Source: Diogma glabrata
Lineage: Eukaryota > Arthropoda > Insecta > Diptera > Cylindrotomidae
Direction of reading: 5' to 3'
DNA: 64,000 nt
Assembly: GCA_963693315.1 (NCBI GenBank)
Contig: OY856187.1
Location: 47,138,485 to 47,202,484, forward strand
Below are positions 24,001-36,410 of the stretch, in pieces; the stretch's first letter is position 1; the number at the start of each line of letters is the position of its first letter. Below the pieces are notes generated by a model that was not told the DNA's origin, did no database searches, and saw nothing but the letters and a program-made list of their open reading frames with translations. Position numbers and translations under genes: made by a program.

Positions 24001-26320
24001 ATTGAATATTTTGTTTGCTAATTATTGTAAAATGTGGCATTTCGTTATCAGCTAATCCAGCTCCCCAATTTTGGCTAGTAACTTTTATTAAATTTTCATT
24101 TTTATAATGTCTGATTTAAATTGATCAACTTGAAATACTAATGACTAACATTCCATTTTTAATTAAAATCAAATAGTTTGCATCCAAAATCGATTATTTT
24201 CATTGCGACACAGAAAAACAGCTAATTGTTTTATTTTTATTTTCATAAAGCTGTGTTCTGCTCTAACGTTGTTCTAAAATTTGTTATTACAACAATGAAC
24301 GTTTTAAAATAAAATTATTAAAATGAAAAACTTATAAATTCTGAACATCGGAAAAAATGCTGCAGAAAAATAAAATAAACGTAAACGTTTATTTAATTTT
24401 CTGATAAACTAAACTCAATTTATAAAAACAAAAACAAAGTAAGCTCTTCCGTTTAATTTAATTAAATGAATAAAATTACGGTTGTTTGATAAGTTGAAAA
24501 CTGATACCATGAATCTCTTCATTTTACTTTTCATTCAGATTTTATTAGACGAATCTTTTAGGTTAGTTTAGTTTTATTAATTATCTCATCAAAATTTACC
24601 TCTATTTTTTCAATAAAACAAAAGGCATCTGGTCTACGGTTCTCCATTCTTCTAGACCCGCTCTTCGATCACTCTGAATAAAAACTGAATTTTTTAGTTA
24701 ATCTTTTTTAAGTTCCCTTGTCGATCCAACAGTTGTTTTAAAAAAACGAGAAACGGTGGTTAATATTTCAAAGTGGTTTCAATCCATAAAAGCTTAAACG
24801 CGCATTCAGTATCCACCAAAATCTCAGAAGGCTCATTTATAAATAAATAAATAAATGATGTTGTGGAACTTAGGTTTTGAAAAATATCTATGCGTTTTTG
24901 TGACAAATGTTGTAATGCCCCTTACATACCACTTTTTAGTAAGGAAAAAGTGGATGTATTGTCTCCAACTTTCCATTATTGAGCATTTTAGAACTAAAAT
25001 ATAAATTAACTGTATCATAAGCTTGAATATAAATACTAAAACTTTTACTTTTTTTACCATCCTTTACATTTTTTTTTCAACAAACACATAAACAATCTCA
25101 ACTTAACCACAATAATGCAAATTACATGGATAATAAAACTAAATGTAAAAACCCAATTCAAATTTTGTTTAGTGTTACCAATGACACCGAAGTAATACTA
25201 CAACTAAAGGTTTCATAACATTAAGGTTTTACTTTTTTGTTGTTGTTGATAATACAATAAAAATGATTTTACAAGAGAATAAAAACATTTTCCCTACAGA
25301 TAAAACTGTTTGACATAAAAACAAACTTTTAAAGCACAAAGAAAACGTTTTTGTCAACTAACTTCCTGTTTTTTTCTACTTTAGTTTTTATGTTGCTGTG
25401 GTTGTTATTTCCAAGTTTAGTTTTTGCTTTATTACATTACACACATTTTTTTTTATTTAAGATATAACAAAATGAAAAACAAGATACATCATAAATCAGC
25501 CCCTTTTATTTTGGAGCACGCATTCGTATTTGTTTTTCGTGATTTGAAAACTAATTGAATGAAAATTTATATGCATACGTTTGTATGGGTTCTCATAAAA
25601 CTGAAACAAGCTTTGATATGTGAGTGGAGACAACTAGAACAAATATTAGGTAAAATATTCGAAGAATAGAAAAGTTTACAAAAGATATTAGGAAAAATGG
25701 TTGTCTGCAAAAATACTTTTTCAACATCAAAATCTATACTATAGTAAAACCACATTATAAATCTTATGTTCAACCTTTTTTTGTTTGTTAAAATTTATAA
25801 TATTCGCTTCTATACAAGGATCAACTGCCCAATATAAATCATTTTTATTTATATATTTTTTATGTATTTTTCTATATGATGTCAATTTTTTCCCTAAAGC
25901 TTTAAGAAATCTGAATCCCATGGGAAACTTATTTTTTGTGTGTTTGGTTTTTTGTTTGTCATGTTTGTTGTTTCTTATGATTATCGTAATTTTTATAGCA
26001 AGACATGACTATAAAATCTTAACGAAGGAAAAAACTTGTTCAGTTATACTTTTATGTTTATTAGGTGAGTCATATGGATTGTTGAAAAGGTTAAGATTGC
26101 GTGTGGAATAGTAATATTAAAAGGCCACTCATAAATTTTGTTTGGTCAGACTTAGATAAATAAACTTGGAACATTGCTTTGAATCATATAAAACATTTGC
26201 GTGATAGAGTTGTTAACTTTTCCACGAGAACCCACACAAAATATTCTATTATAGTAGGAACGTTTGTTAAAGAGTAAAATAGAAACAGGACAAATTACGA
26301 ACATTTCATTGCTTATAAAT
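24001..26320. other. A+T-rich DNA, nothing firm
   Basis: Short frames at 24833-25060 and 25785-26111 have low-complexity or hydrophobic A+T-driven sequences. I see no conserved motif and do not call them genes. Remnants of the gypsy RT might extend just beyond 24000 but are too decayed to read. Confidence 0.45.
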
Positions 26321-26329
26321 CTTTTGTAA

Positions 26330-28350
26330 CGAATGACTCAAAATTGGTTTCATCAAAAGTCCCTTCTACATCAAGAAAATCACCAGAAGTGATTGCTTTT
26401 AAGAGATTGCCTCTTCTGACCCTAAAACTAGTCTCCATAGACTTTCCCATTTGATAAACGAGTTACCTATATTAGTGGGTGTTTTTTTAAGACAGAAATG
26501 CCAAATATTTCAGTCAATCTGCCTCACCAAAATCTTCAAAATATAGGGGAAAAGAAGATTTTTAAAGCTCAAAGGTTCTAATACTTCACGGTCGATACAA
26601 CGCTTTTTACCATAATTGAGTTCATTCGGTTTGGTTTTTCCCCCATTTCTTGCAGTTGCTTTGTTCCCTCCTGCAAAAATAAGCATCCAGTAAAATGGTG
26701 TTGAAGGAGTGTTGTTTATGTTTTCTTTTTTTTTTAGTTTTGCTAAAATATCCTTCTCCAAAGCCGTCTATAGTACAACGCCCTCATCAATTGTTTCAAT
26801 GGATTCTCGTAAGGATTTTATTTGACTTTTGAAATGCCAAGGCCTTTTTAAAAGTTTCATTGCTTTATTGTATTGAAACCAATTGGTTTTATAACGAGCT
26901 TTTAAAGCTATGTTCAGAAAATTATTAAACCTTTTTCTTAGTTAGCCAATATTTTTTTAGACTAGATCGCTTCAACAAACTGATCGATAGCTCTGGCCTT
27001 GTAAACAGTACTTAGTATTCACAACCCTCTGCTGGGATCACCTTTACTATAAAATCAATATGTCTATAGTTTATTGCTGTCGAAAGTGTCGGAAGTACAC
27101 ATTTCTTTTATAACAATGCAAAACAAGGCACCCTATCAATGATGACAACATCAACGCACCTGCGCAGACTCAATCTACTCTATTTCAATATCTGTTTAGC
27201 AAAAAAAATATATTTGTTTCACAATAAAAAAATCAATTGATTATACATCGAAAAATAAGAACAGTTAAATGTTTTAAAATAAAAAAATTGCATTACGGTA
27301 AAACGTCATAAATACAAAGATATTATTTATGAAATGAATCTGATAGTACAAAATAAATATGTGATTGTGTGAGAACTGTCTGTTTTAGATTTTAAAAGAA
27401 AATGTCTAATGAATAGATTTGTTTTTGTCGTTACAGTATATTAATGGAAAATAATGTTCAGGAGGTTTTTATCGCGTGAGGTTTCATCCTTATTCAAAGT
27501 ATTTCGCCCGCATGCTCGTGTTTTCCAATTAGGAGTGTCCAAGCCATTTTAACGTTATAAACCCTCCAACAATACCATCTCAGGTTGTCAATGACCTGAA
27601 ATTGAGATTTGGGCCTGATTCATCTTAGAGACGTTTTAGGCCTTCTTATCACAAAACCTTGCTCCTTCCCATGATACGAGATCTGGAATATACACCAGCC
27701 AGTTAAATGAGAAGTCGTTCATCAACACCCATTTAAACGTAACAAAGTTCCTGTTTGTTTAAACATATCTTCAAACGGGCATTGTTGAATAAAATTGCTT
27801 GGTTCTGACTTTTGACAGCATTAAAGTATTTGAAGTCCTATTTAAGTCCATTGGCATTAGGCCTTTTTAAGTCCATTGGCATAGATATGTAGCCTTATCA
27901 GCTATATACACTTTTACAGATACGTCTTTATCATTGACTTTGAAATACTCTTTCCGCCTTTGTATTTCAAGCCCCCAAAGTGAGTGGTGTTGCCATCTTC
28001 TTTGGTAAGATGTAGCCATTTTGACCACCACATCTTCTGTTCAATAACAAGGCTTGGTGTGTGATGAAATACCAAGGTAATCGGTAGACCGTAGACGAGT
28101 CTGTCTGATCATCACAGCGCTTTTGTTTACGGGAGACTTCAGCCCTTGGGACCACGAAGATTCTCATTATGACGCTGGAGTAAAGGTAAAAATCTTTTCT
28201 AGATTTTGACTCTGCAAACATTTGAACTAGGTCAACAGAGTCACCATTTGGTATTTTGTTGTTGTTTTTTGAGTGTTTTTTGTCTATGTGATTATATTTT
28301 AGTTTATTTTTTTTACATTTTAGTCCCATGATATTGATCAGAAACACGGT
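26330..28350 (-). pseudogene. Second RNase H-type LINE remnant: endonuclease-RT part, decayed
   Basis: On the minus strand, near 26341-26400, is FLDVEGTFDETNFESF, a close variant of the catalytic RT box (D-x-E-G-A-F-D-N). Upstream, at 26510-26760, GGKTKPNELN and EPLSFKNLLFPYILKILVRQID fit the pre-catalytic RT region, and around 26780-26950 a KKV...NIALKARYK-like segment fits the endonuclease-RT linker. A stretch near 27770 (QAILFN) may be endonuclease. The ORF at 27967-28347 is in the same tract but unrecognised. Stops and shifts are frequent. The assignment rests on motif order, not on a long alignment. Confidence 0.5.
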
Positions 28351-28482
28351 CGAGTCAAGTAAAGCTGCATTGTTTGTCCCAATGACAACTTAACAAGGTA
28401 AACGAGGTTTCAAGCTGCTGCGCCGTTAACGACTGATGAAGACCACCACTAGCCATTTTATCGGCACAACTGCCTCACAATA

Positions 28483-30062
28483 TTGCAACGAAAAATAATT
28501 GGTTTCATTTTCATTACAACTTTGGGAATGAGTGTAGGAGAATGGGGGAGTTCAACTATGTTTGAGTTTTCTGCGAAAATACGACCCAATAGATCCGTTT
28601 TCTCTTTCGAGTCGCTCACGGGAATGTCATTCAGAACTAAGGTTGGAATAGAGGATCGAGTAAAATTGCTCTGGACTGATTTAACTGCCTGAAAGAAACT
28701 ACGTGAGCCAGATTGGTGCTCGGCAAATTTCTTTGCTTTCTTCTGGATAAACGCGTTTACGCGTCCAAGCCTATTTTGAATTTACCAATATTTCTGGCTT
28801 TCTTATAGATATAGGCGCTATGGGTTTCAGGTGTTTTATTACCGTTATACGTCTTGAATGCTTTGCGTTTACTCCTCACTGCCTCATCAACATCCCGTGT
28901 GAAGCAAGGCTCAGTTTTAGGAGTGATTAATCGATTTGGAATAAACCGCCGCATTTCTTCTTTTATGATTTCAGAAATTCTTATTGCCGACCGATGTGCT
29001 AGGATCTTTATCAACACAACAAATAGTTTTCCAAGGTGTTTCATCATAAAAGTTTCTCAGTCCCTCCCAGTTGGCGCGTTTATAGTTCCAAACGCGACGA
29101 GGATTTGCTTTAATTTGTGTCGGTGATGTAAATTGCACTATGGCTGATAATAGTAAATAGTCCGATGTTCCGAGGGGTTGTTCAACTTTTGTCTTCGTAG
29201 TATCTGGTTCGTTTGTCATAAACAGATCCAGCAAATTACTGTTATCCAAACCGTGATAATCTGCGAGTATCAGTTCGGCTTGCCTTCCTACGTCGTCAGT
29301 GCGCGATGAATACTTAAGCCATTCTTTATTATGAATATTAAAGTCTCCAAGAATGACCAGTCTTGCTTTGGGGTAGTCCGTGGTAATCTTGTCTAGATTA
29401 GCCGATATTTTATCGAAAAAGGGACATCCTGGGGGAGAATTTGGAGATCTGTATAATCCTATTATAAACATAGTTTCATCAACACCTGAGATCTTCAGTG
29501 CTATAGAATTATGGTGTTTAAAGTTCAACTCGTAAGCCTTAATTCTCATACATGAAAGTGAATTTAGAACAAATACACAGACAACACGCTTGTTATAAAA
29601 GGAATGTTCCAATTCGTAACTAGGTATCCGGCATTTATCGAGATCCAATTTCGATGTCCTGCCACTGACAATTGTTTCGGTAAGAAACAATATGTCAGGT
29701 TTATTTTTTTCGATGAAGTGATGAACTTCGTTTGGATTCGAATTGAGACCTCTTATGTTGGTGAAGTCAATGCTAAGCTGTTGGTTCACTCTGCTGCTTT
29801 TTTGTTGAGACAAAGACCTACCCTTTGACATTGCAGGTATAGATACTGAAATTCGGCCAGACCTAAATTTCAACACTACACAGTACAAAAGAAACTGGGT
29901 ATCTCTGTCACAAAAACACGATAGCAGGTTACATGCAACAGTAGCACGATAAGAGAAAAGCAAAACAAAAATGGGGACACAAAAGACACTAACAAAATTG
30001 AAGAGTACAAATAAAGGGTTAAATTTGAAATTCCTACTAGCAACTAAAACGAAATTGTACAT
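28483..30062 (-). pseudogene. Jockey/CR1-type LINE, endonuclease to RT start, broken
   Basis: The main frame (28971-30062) holds an endonuclease: DFTNIRGLNSN (metal-binding Asn), DILFLTETIVSG (catalytic Glu), ILGDFNIHNKEW, then LGTSDYLLLS, where the usual Asp-His pair is Asp-Tyr. The linker RRVWNYKRANWEGLRNF follows. A frameshift near 29000 moves it to the frame 28757-29047 (RRFIPNRLITPKTEPCFTRD, then the basic linker). Further shifts lead to pre-RT sequence (IPVSDSKEKTDLLGRIFAENS) at about 28560-28630. The RT catalytic core is absent: the element meets the other LINE remnant near 28400. The hydrophobic first 60 residues of the long frame are probably 5' leader, not protein. Confidence 0.8.
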
Positions 30063-30470
30063 ACCCTGTTACCAAGCAGTATAAAACAAATTTATGCTTT
30101 AAAATAATAAATAAATTTATTACATCAAAGCAATAAAAGGTAAAATTTTACCTGCCTATCTGGTAACAGCAAATATAAAATACCAAATAATTATCTAATA
30201 AATAATCTCACCAATTATATAATTGTACGCCTCCGTTCTTCAACAATTTTATTTTCATAAACACTAACACAAACACTATAAGATACACTTATTTTTCTAC
30301 TTTCGATTTTTTTTTGTTTTTTGTGTTTTTTCCTATAAAATTTAGGAGACAACCTTCTTCGTCTGATTCTGGTTGATAAATGTTTTCGGGTCCCAATTTT
30401 ATATAAGCCTCAGGTTCGATAAGCAAAGGTAGTCATACTATGTTTAATCCTTTAGAGTGGCAACATTAAA
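30063..30470. other. A+T-rich DNA, nothing recognised
   Basis: This is probably leader of the LINE to its left and unique DNA. No motif was seen. Confidence 0.4.
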
Positions 30471-30474
30471 TTGC

Positions 30475-30965
30475 TTCATTAGTTTGCTGCAACAATTTAT
30501 TATCTTATTTCACCAAATGCTGCATTATTTTGCTGAAACAGTTTATTATTTTATTTCTTTGAATGCTTCGTTTTGCTGAAGCAGTTTATTATCTTATCTC
30601 ATCGAATGGCTCATTATTTTGTTGCAACAATTTATTTTCTTCTTTCATCAAATGCTTCATTAATTTTTTTGCAATAACTAATTATCTTATTTCGTGAAAT
30701 GCTTCATTATTTTTCTGCAACAATTTTTTATCTTATTTCATCGAATGTCGCATTATTTTGCTGCAACAATTTATTATCTTATTTCGTTGAATGTTTCATT
30801 AATTTTGTTGCAACAGTTTATAATCGTATTCCATCAAATGCTTCATAAGTTTTGCCGCAACAATTTATTTTCTTGTTTTATCGTAAATTGCATCAATTTT
30901 GTGGCAACAATTTATTATCTTAGTTTATCAAATGCTCGATTAATTAAGGCACAACATTATCAACA
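30475..30965 (+). repeat. Minisatellite, about 56-60 bp unit, roughly eight or nine copies
   Basis: Units have the order TTGCTGCAACAATTTATTATC, TTATTTCATC, AAATGCTTCATTA, with TTTTG before the next TTGCTGCAAC. Copies differ by scattered substitutions. The open frame 30694-31002 is produced by the repeat period. Confidence 0.9.
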
Positions 30966-31223
30966 TTTTCAATATTCCACTATTACAGGCGCATTATTTT
31001 AAATTAAAGACTATCAAGACTATGTAACTCAATTCGTCATCCACACAGCATATTTATTATAGTTAAAATCTGACTTATCGAGGTGAGTTAATCGTTGATG
31101 TCTGTTTGAGTGATGTTTTGAGTAAAAAAAACACATTCCACGTTTAACTCAGAGGCACTGAAACGATTGGATTTTATTATAAAAACAAACGGTAATCATG
31201 ACTTGGAAATGTCTCATTTATAA

Positions 31224-31268
31224 CTAAAAACTTTTAAACTTTTAAACTTTTAAACTTTTAAAATAAAA
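31224..31268. repeat. Short (AAACTTTT)n tandem repeat
   Basis: Four to five copies of a nine-base AAACTTTTA-like unit. Confidence 0.85.
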
Positions 31269-31334
31269 GTTTTTTGTTAAATACAAAAAAATTAATTAAC
31301 AAAAAAAAACTTACAACAAATAAATAAATTAAAA

Positions 31335-31650
31335 TTAAAAAAGGAAGCTTAGGTGATCTTCATGTAAATTGTTAGCATCTCCAGTAGTCCAATTAACAGT
31401 CAAACACATGGAAAATTTGCAGGTAATCAACGCAATGCTGCATTTGAATTTGTTTCCACTCACTACATATTCAAAACTATCAGCCTTTGTTCTTTCGGTT
31501 GCTTTCGGTGCAATAACTTGACCACTATTACGTTTGCCACCTTCGTGTAATAAGGTAGCTTCATTTTTATCATCTTCTTGTACATTTTTGACTTCTACTA
31601 ATTCAATCAATTCATATTTTATTTGAAAAAGGTCATCAACAGTTAAATCA
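31335..31650 (-). CDS. Open frame of unknown function, possible exon
   Basis: The minus-strand frame is open from about 31650 to TAA 31335-31337 and is less A+T-biased in residue content than nearby frames. It is acidic-polar in the first half (EVKNVQEDDKNEATLLHEGG) and has two Cys and a His-rich tail in the second (KFKCSIALITCKFS...NLHEDH). The C...C...H...H order faintly recalls small zinc-binding domains such as FLYWCH, but I would not assign one. There is no ATG at the left edge and no clear splice acceptor with a pyrimidine tract. It may be a last exon, a transposon scrap or chance. Confidence 0.3.
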
Positions 31651-31659
31651 AAGATTTAC

Positions 31660-32560
31660 ACGACATAATCATTTTATAACACATAATAGTAGATAAACAT
31701 TTTTTGTAAGTTATATTAAAGATACAATTTTATTCAATTAAATCACAGAAAAATAGTATAATTTTATAACTTGATTTAAACTTACAAGATCTGCTTTGTT
31801 TGATTATAATTTACCTAATCTCGATCGAACATTTTATCGAGTATATAAAGTCAGATTCTCCATCTCTTATTTCTTTTTAATTATAATCTTAATCGCACAC
31901 AAATTCATAAATTCCCCATATCATCTCAATAAAAAATGTAAGTCAACCACCATAAAAAAATTCTATTCAAACGAGAAAATATACTCCTTTACAACTACAG
32001 ACAACCATTCTACTTTTAATAACTTGCACATTTTTGGTAAAATAAAAGGAACACGTACCGCAAAATGATCAGAGTTTTTTTTATAAAATCGTAAATATCT
32101 CAATAAATATCTCAGGAAATTTAATTTTCTAAAAAAACGGTCTAAGTTTAATTTTTCCTAAAATATATATTTCTGATGATATTTCAAAAAAAAATCGAAA
32201 TTCTTCAAAACTCGTAAAAACAAATGACGAAAATATACTAATTTTGATTTTTCTTTTAACGGTTATTTTTTTTATTCTTTTATTTCATTGCATAAGAAGA
32301 AAATTAGTACTTTTTCGTCATCTTTATTTTTCATATTTTTTATAAATTATGAAAAATTACAAGTTCTCTTTAAAAAATCATCAGAACTTTACGTTTTAGG
32401 ACCTTTTTTGACCTTTTTTGTAGAGAATATAATTTCCTACAAAAGTGATTAAATGATTCTTTTTTAAATCTGCATATTTCATGAGATATTTAAACAAATC
32501 TACGATTTTATTAAAATAAACCTCGATGATTTTGCAGCACGTGTTATTTTTATTTGACAA
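31660..32560. other. A+T-rich DNA, nothing recognised
   Basis: The region around 31796-32068 resembles 63230-63500 in words such as TCTCGATCGAA, TCGCACACAAATT and ACTACAGACAAACATTCTACTTTT. A diverged dispersed repeat is shared with the right end of the window; no coding function is seen. Confidence 0.45.
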
Positions 32561-32574
32561 AAAAAATTAAAAAA

Positions 32575-33385
32575 AATATTCAAAAAAACTTGAATTATTT
32601 GAAAAAAAAATTGTTTTAAGAAACGCTTTTCTTTACTTCATTATTATGCATACTGTAAAAAAATTACTAAAAAGCAAAAAATAAAAATAATTCCAAAACT
32701 CAATAAATTTTCTAAAAACCTCTGTAAAAAAATTCGAAAATAAAATAATTCCAAAACTCGAATAGATTTTCCAAAAAATTCTGTATAAAAATTCATAATC
32801 GAGAAAATCTGACACATTCGTTAAAGGAAAGCGTGGGACGCTAATCCTACACGCGAAACATTGACGGAATTGCGACTGCTATCATTACTATTTACTTTCT
32901 ATCATTTTTTGACTAGAAGCATCTCAAAGCATCATGTTTAGGATCTAACGTTGTCAATTGCATGTGGTTTTTATATAAGAATTTTGAATTATATTTTTTG
33001 TGTATATTTTTCGAATACTTTCTTTCAACGATGTAGTGCAATGATATAAATATTTTATTTTTCATTCATTTAGAATCACAATTGATAGTAGTCGCAATTC
33101 CGTCAATGTTTCGCGTGTAGGATTAGCGTCCCACGCTTTTCTTTAACGAATGTGTCAGATTTTCTCGATTTTTTTTACAGAATTTTTTGGAAAATCTATT
33201 CGAGTTATGGAATTATTTTATTTTTGAATTTTTTTACAGAGGTTTTTAGAAAATTTATTTGAGTTTTGGAATTATTTTTCATTTTAGTAATTTTCTTTAC
33301 AGTATATGCATAACAATGAAGTAAAGAAAAGCGTTTCTTAAAAAATTTTTTTTTTCAAATATTTCAAGTTTTTTTTAATATTTTT
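32575..33385. mobile_element. Foldback-like element with about 280-bp inverted arms
   Basis: The left arm (about 32600-32885) and right arm (about 33085-33350) are reverse complements with few mismatches, around a spacer of about 200 bp. The outer ends carry AAGAAACGCTTTTCTTTAC and its inverse. The inner parts carry AGCGTGGGACGCTAATCCTA and CGACTGCTATCA. No protein is encoded in arms or spacer. Confidence 0.85.
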
Positions 33386-33389
33386 TTGC

Positions 33390-34250
33390 TAATCGAATTA
33401 CTTTCTGACAATGAGTTTCAGCATTACGTTTTTCGCAATATTTTTCTAATCTTCGATTCGGTTGAGTTGCAGTTTCTCATGCCTTTGCCATGCTAAAATA
33501 GAAATATAAGTCCTTATAAGCATTTGAATGGTTATTGCAAATCGCGACAGAAAAACCAAATACGAGAACAATTTATGACACATACCTTTATAGCTGGATC
33601 CTTAATTGCACAATTTCACTTGATAAACAGTATATTAAATTCACAGCAAACTGAGCACCAAAACAATAATTAAACTGACCCTTATTATGTTCACACAAAC
33701 TATAAATCGATAATCAAAATTAAGTCGAATCGTTAATTATTGCACGAAACGTTTTTCTACGACTTTTTGAAAAGATAAATTTGCAGAGTTCTAGATTAAG
33801 TTTTTTGTCTGGTTTGTTTTGTTTTGAAAATTGACGCGCATCAGCACCGATGTTTCAAAATTAAGTCGAATGTGTTCAAAATCTTCGTCGTATAGAATGT
33901 TTGTAAACATACAAATGCTGGCCGATTTATCAAAAAAATACCTAATCTATGAACGTAAAATGCATATTTCTGTATAGTTTATTTATCGATCTTTATGTTG
34001 TGCAAATTTCAAGTCGCAACGTTAAGTAGATCGAGAAAATTTGAATATTTCCGATGAAAATCGATTTTTTTATTTCTACAACGAATAAACAATGAAAATT
34101 GTTAGTTAATATAATATTCGTGTATTGTCATCGGATATACATGTGCCTGCAAAGTTTCATTCATTTTCATTGGATATAAGGCAGTCAAATTAACGTTACA
34201 AGATTTGATACAATAGTGTAAAGTAAAGAAAAGCGTTTAATAAAAAGAAA
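33390..34250. other. A+T-rich DNA with a lone foldback-end motif
   Basis: No gene is seen. At about 34218-34234 the words AAAGTAAAGAAAAGCGTTT match the outer end of the foldback element, suggesting a deleted or partial third end. Confidence 0.45.
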
Positions 34251-34254
34251 CAAA

Positions 34255-34920
34255 CAATTATGAAGTTGTGGTAACGCAAGTGGAGATATAGATCTGGTAG
34301 AGCTGAGTTGTCTGAGACCAATATTTGTGGAGATGTGTACCATGAGTTAAAGGGTTCGTTTAAAAAATAGCAGAAGCAGAAAATTAATCGTCACTGATGC
34401 TGAATAACTGACAGAACAAAGTTGTCTGAGACAATACTAGCATCTAACAAACATGAATGTTAGTTTATTTTTCGAAAAAGAGCTGTTAAAAGCAATAAAA
34501 AGAAGCAGAAATGTAGCTTAAGCGAAAGAGTGCATATGGTAACGTAAGTGATGGTAAAGTCTGACAGTACAAAGTTGACTGAGACCAATGTTTACCTTGG
34601 AGAGGTGTACCATAGAAAGAGATCGCAGTGAGAAGTTATATCTGATTTACGACGAATTGTCGTTTTAAATATCCGTAAAGACCATACCTGTTCGTCAACA
34701 GATAAATGTTTAACGTCAGAAGATGTTCATGTTGTAGAAACATATGGGTAACGTTGGGGATATTCCGTTGAGATCAGATATTTTGAGGTTCTGCTTAATT
34801 AGATGAAATCTGATTTTTATATCCATAAGGACCATACCTGTTTTGTCAACAGATAGATGGTTAACGTTAGAAGATGTTCATGTTATGGTAACATATGGGT
34901 AACGTTAGGGATAATAATTA
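34255..34920 (+). repeat. Degenerate tandem region, 150-300 bp periods
   Basis: The words around GTTGTCTGAGACCAAT and GTGTACCAT recur at about 34305, 34420 and 34575. A unit with GACCATACCTGTT, GTCAACAGATA and GAAGATGTTCATGTT, then CATATGGGTAACGTT, recurs at about 34680 and 34827. No coding frame was recognised. Confidence 0.7.
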
Positions 34921-34929
34921 AAATCAGAA

Positions 34930-35640
34930 AATTCGAAAAATTTGTTCCGGCCCATGAGTTAAGGAGAATAGAGTGGGTCTTACGAAGGAAGCATGATGTC
35001 AATCAGTAGACAAAAAGAAATTTTAAAAAAATGGTGGCACTAGCAGGATTTCGGTGGCTTGAGAGCAGAAAAAGACAATTTGGAGAGAAAAAAGAAGAAT
35101 GTGTTGATTGAACTGAATCTTCGGTTATGATTTAACAATTTTACTGTTCACGTAAAGTAAATACAAAAGGCAGCAGATAAAACGTTGTTATATCAACCAT
35201 ATAATGAATTAAATTTATTTCCCAGACTCTTCAGGTACAGTAGCTTCCACATTCACTAATGGTCTTGAACCATTATTAAGTAGCACGAATATAAATTAGA
35301 TTCCCTCAATGTACAATAACATTTCAGAGTTTAATTGTATTTATACGTAATAGTTTATTCAAGTTACATGACATTTGCCTTATTGTATTTATCAAATTGA
35401 TGGCGAGGCGATGCAATATTATTTATGTGGAGAGTTACATTTTTAATTTAACACGAAAAATGAGAACTTAAAATTATTTGGACTAAACAAAATCTGAATA
35501 ATAATAATTAATTTTTTGGTTTTTTCATAAATGTTAACGAAATCATCGCCTGCTAAATTTGAAATTTTTTTGAGAAATGATTTTAGTTTTGATGTTCGCC
35601 ATACACCTATGTAAATTTTTTTTTCAAAATTAAGCATTTT
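34930..35640. other. Unannotated A+T-rich DNA
   Basis: No gene is recognised. The 35443-35637 minus-strand frame overlaps the start of the family M element and is not a gene. Confidence 0.45.
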
Positions 35641-36410
35641 AAAAAAGTGAAACTTTTAGAGCATTTTGATGAAAAACGTGTTCTAGACAGAGTTGAGAAA
35701 ACTTGACCATTTTTGATTTTCCTGAAACTTGGCAGGAAAATAAGTAGTATGGACAAAATAAAAAATACAACTTATTTTACAATGTTATGTTTTTAAAGTG
35801 CATAGTTTGAGTATAGGGGGCTCCCCAACATGCATGAAAATTCTGCCAATCCGATGTAACTTTGAAATTAAATTGCTCAAGAACGGCTATACCGATTTCA
35901 TCAAACTTTTTTTTGTTTGATAGATGATTAGTTAGTCCTTTGAAAAAAAAAAATTAATTTATTGTTTTTATAATTATTTTTTAAATAAAAATACTAAAAA
36001 CACTTTTTTAAAGATGGCGCTAGGGTCGAAGATCAATTGGAATTTAATTAATTTTTTTCTGAAAATAGTTCTATCTCTACTCTAAAATATATCAAATTAA
36101 CTCAGAGGCGTTAATTTTTGTTCTTGAGATATTTAATTTTAAAGATTTTTAGTAAAACTGAAATTCGAATTTTTCATCATTTTTTCAAACAACTTCCATT
36201 AACTTTCATTTTCCAAGAATTTTCATTTTCCATGCATGTTAGGGTGCCCCTATGCTCAAACTATGCACTTCAAAAAATTTTTAAAATAAGAAGCATTTTT
36301 ATTTTGTCCATACTACTTATATGCCAAGTTTCAGGAAAATCAAAAATAGTCAAGTTCAAATCTCAAATTTTTCACCTGCGTAGATCACGTTTTTCATCTA
36401 TTATAAGTAC
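35640..36410 (+). mobile_element. Family M palindromic element, fullest copy
   Basis: The ends TGATGAAAAACGTGTTCTA and, reversed, AGATGAAAAACGTGATCTA form terminal inverted repeats. The arms continue inward with ACTTGACCATTTTTGATTTTCC and TACTTATATGCCAAGTTTCAGG-type complements up to about 35860 and from about 36210. The middle contains AAGAACGGCTATACCG and AAGATGGCGC blocks shared with 5690-5890 and 43741-44105. Non-coding; the short frames inside are by-products. Confidence 0.75.

Noticed and set aside
25785..26111. 108-residue hydrophobic plus-strand frame with GTGAGT near its end, as an exon
   Set aside because: No acceptor-donor pair defines a sensible exon, and the hydrophobicity comes from T-rich runs.
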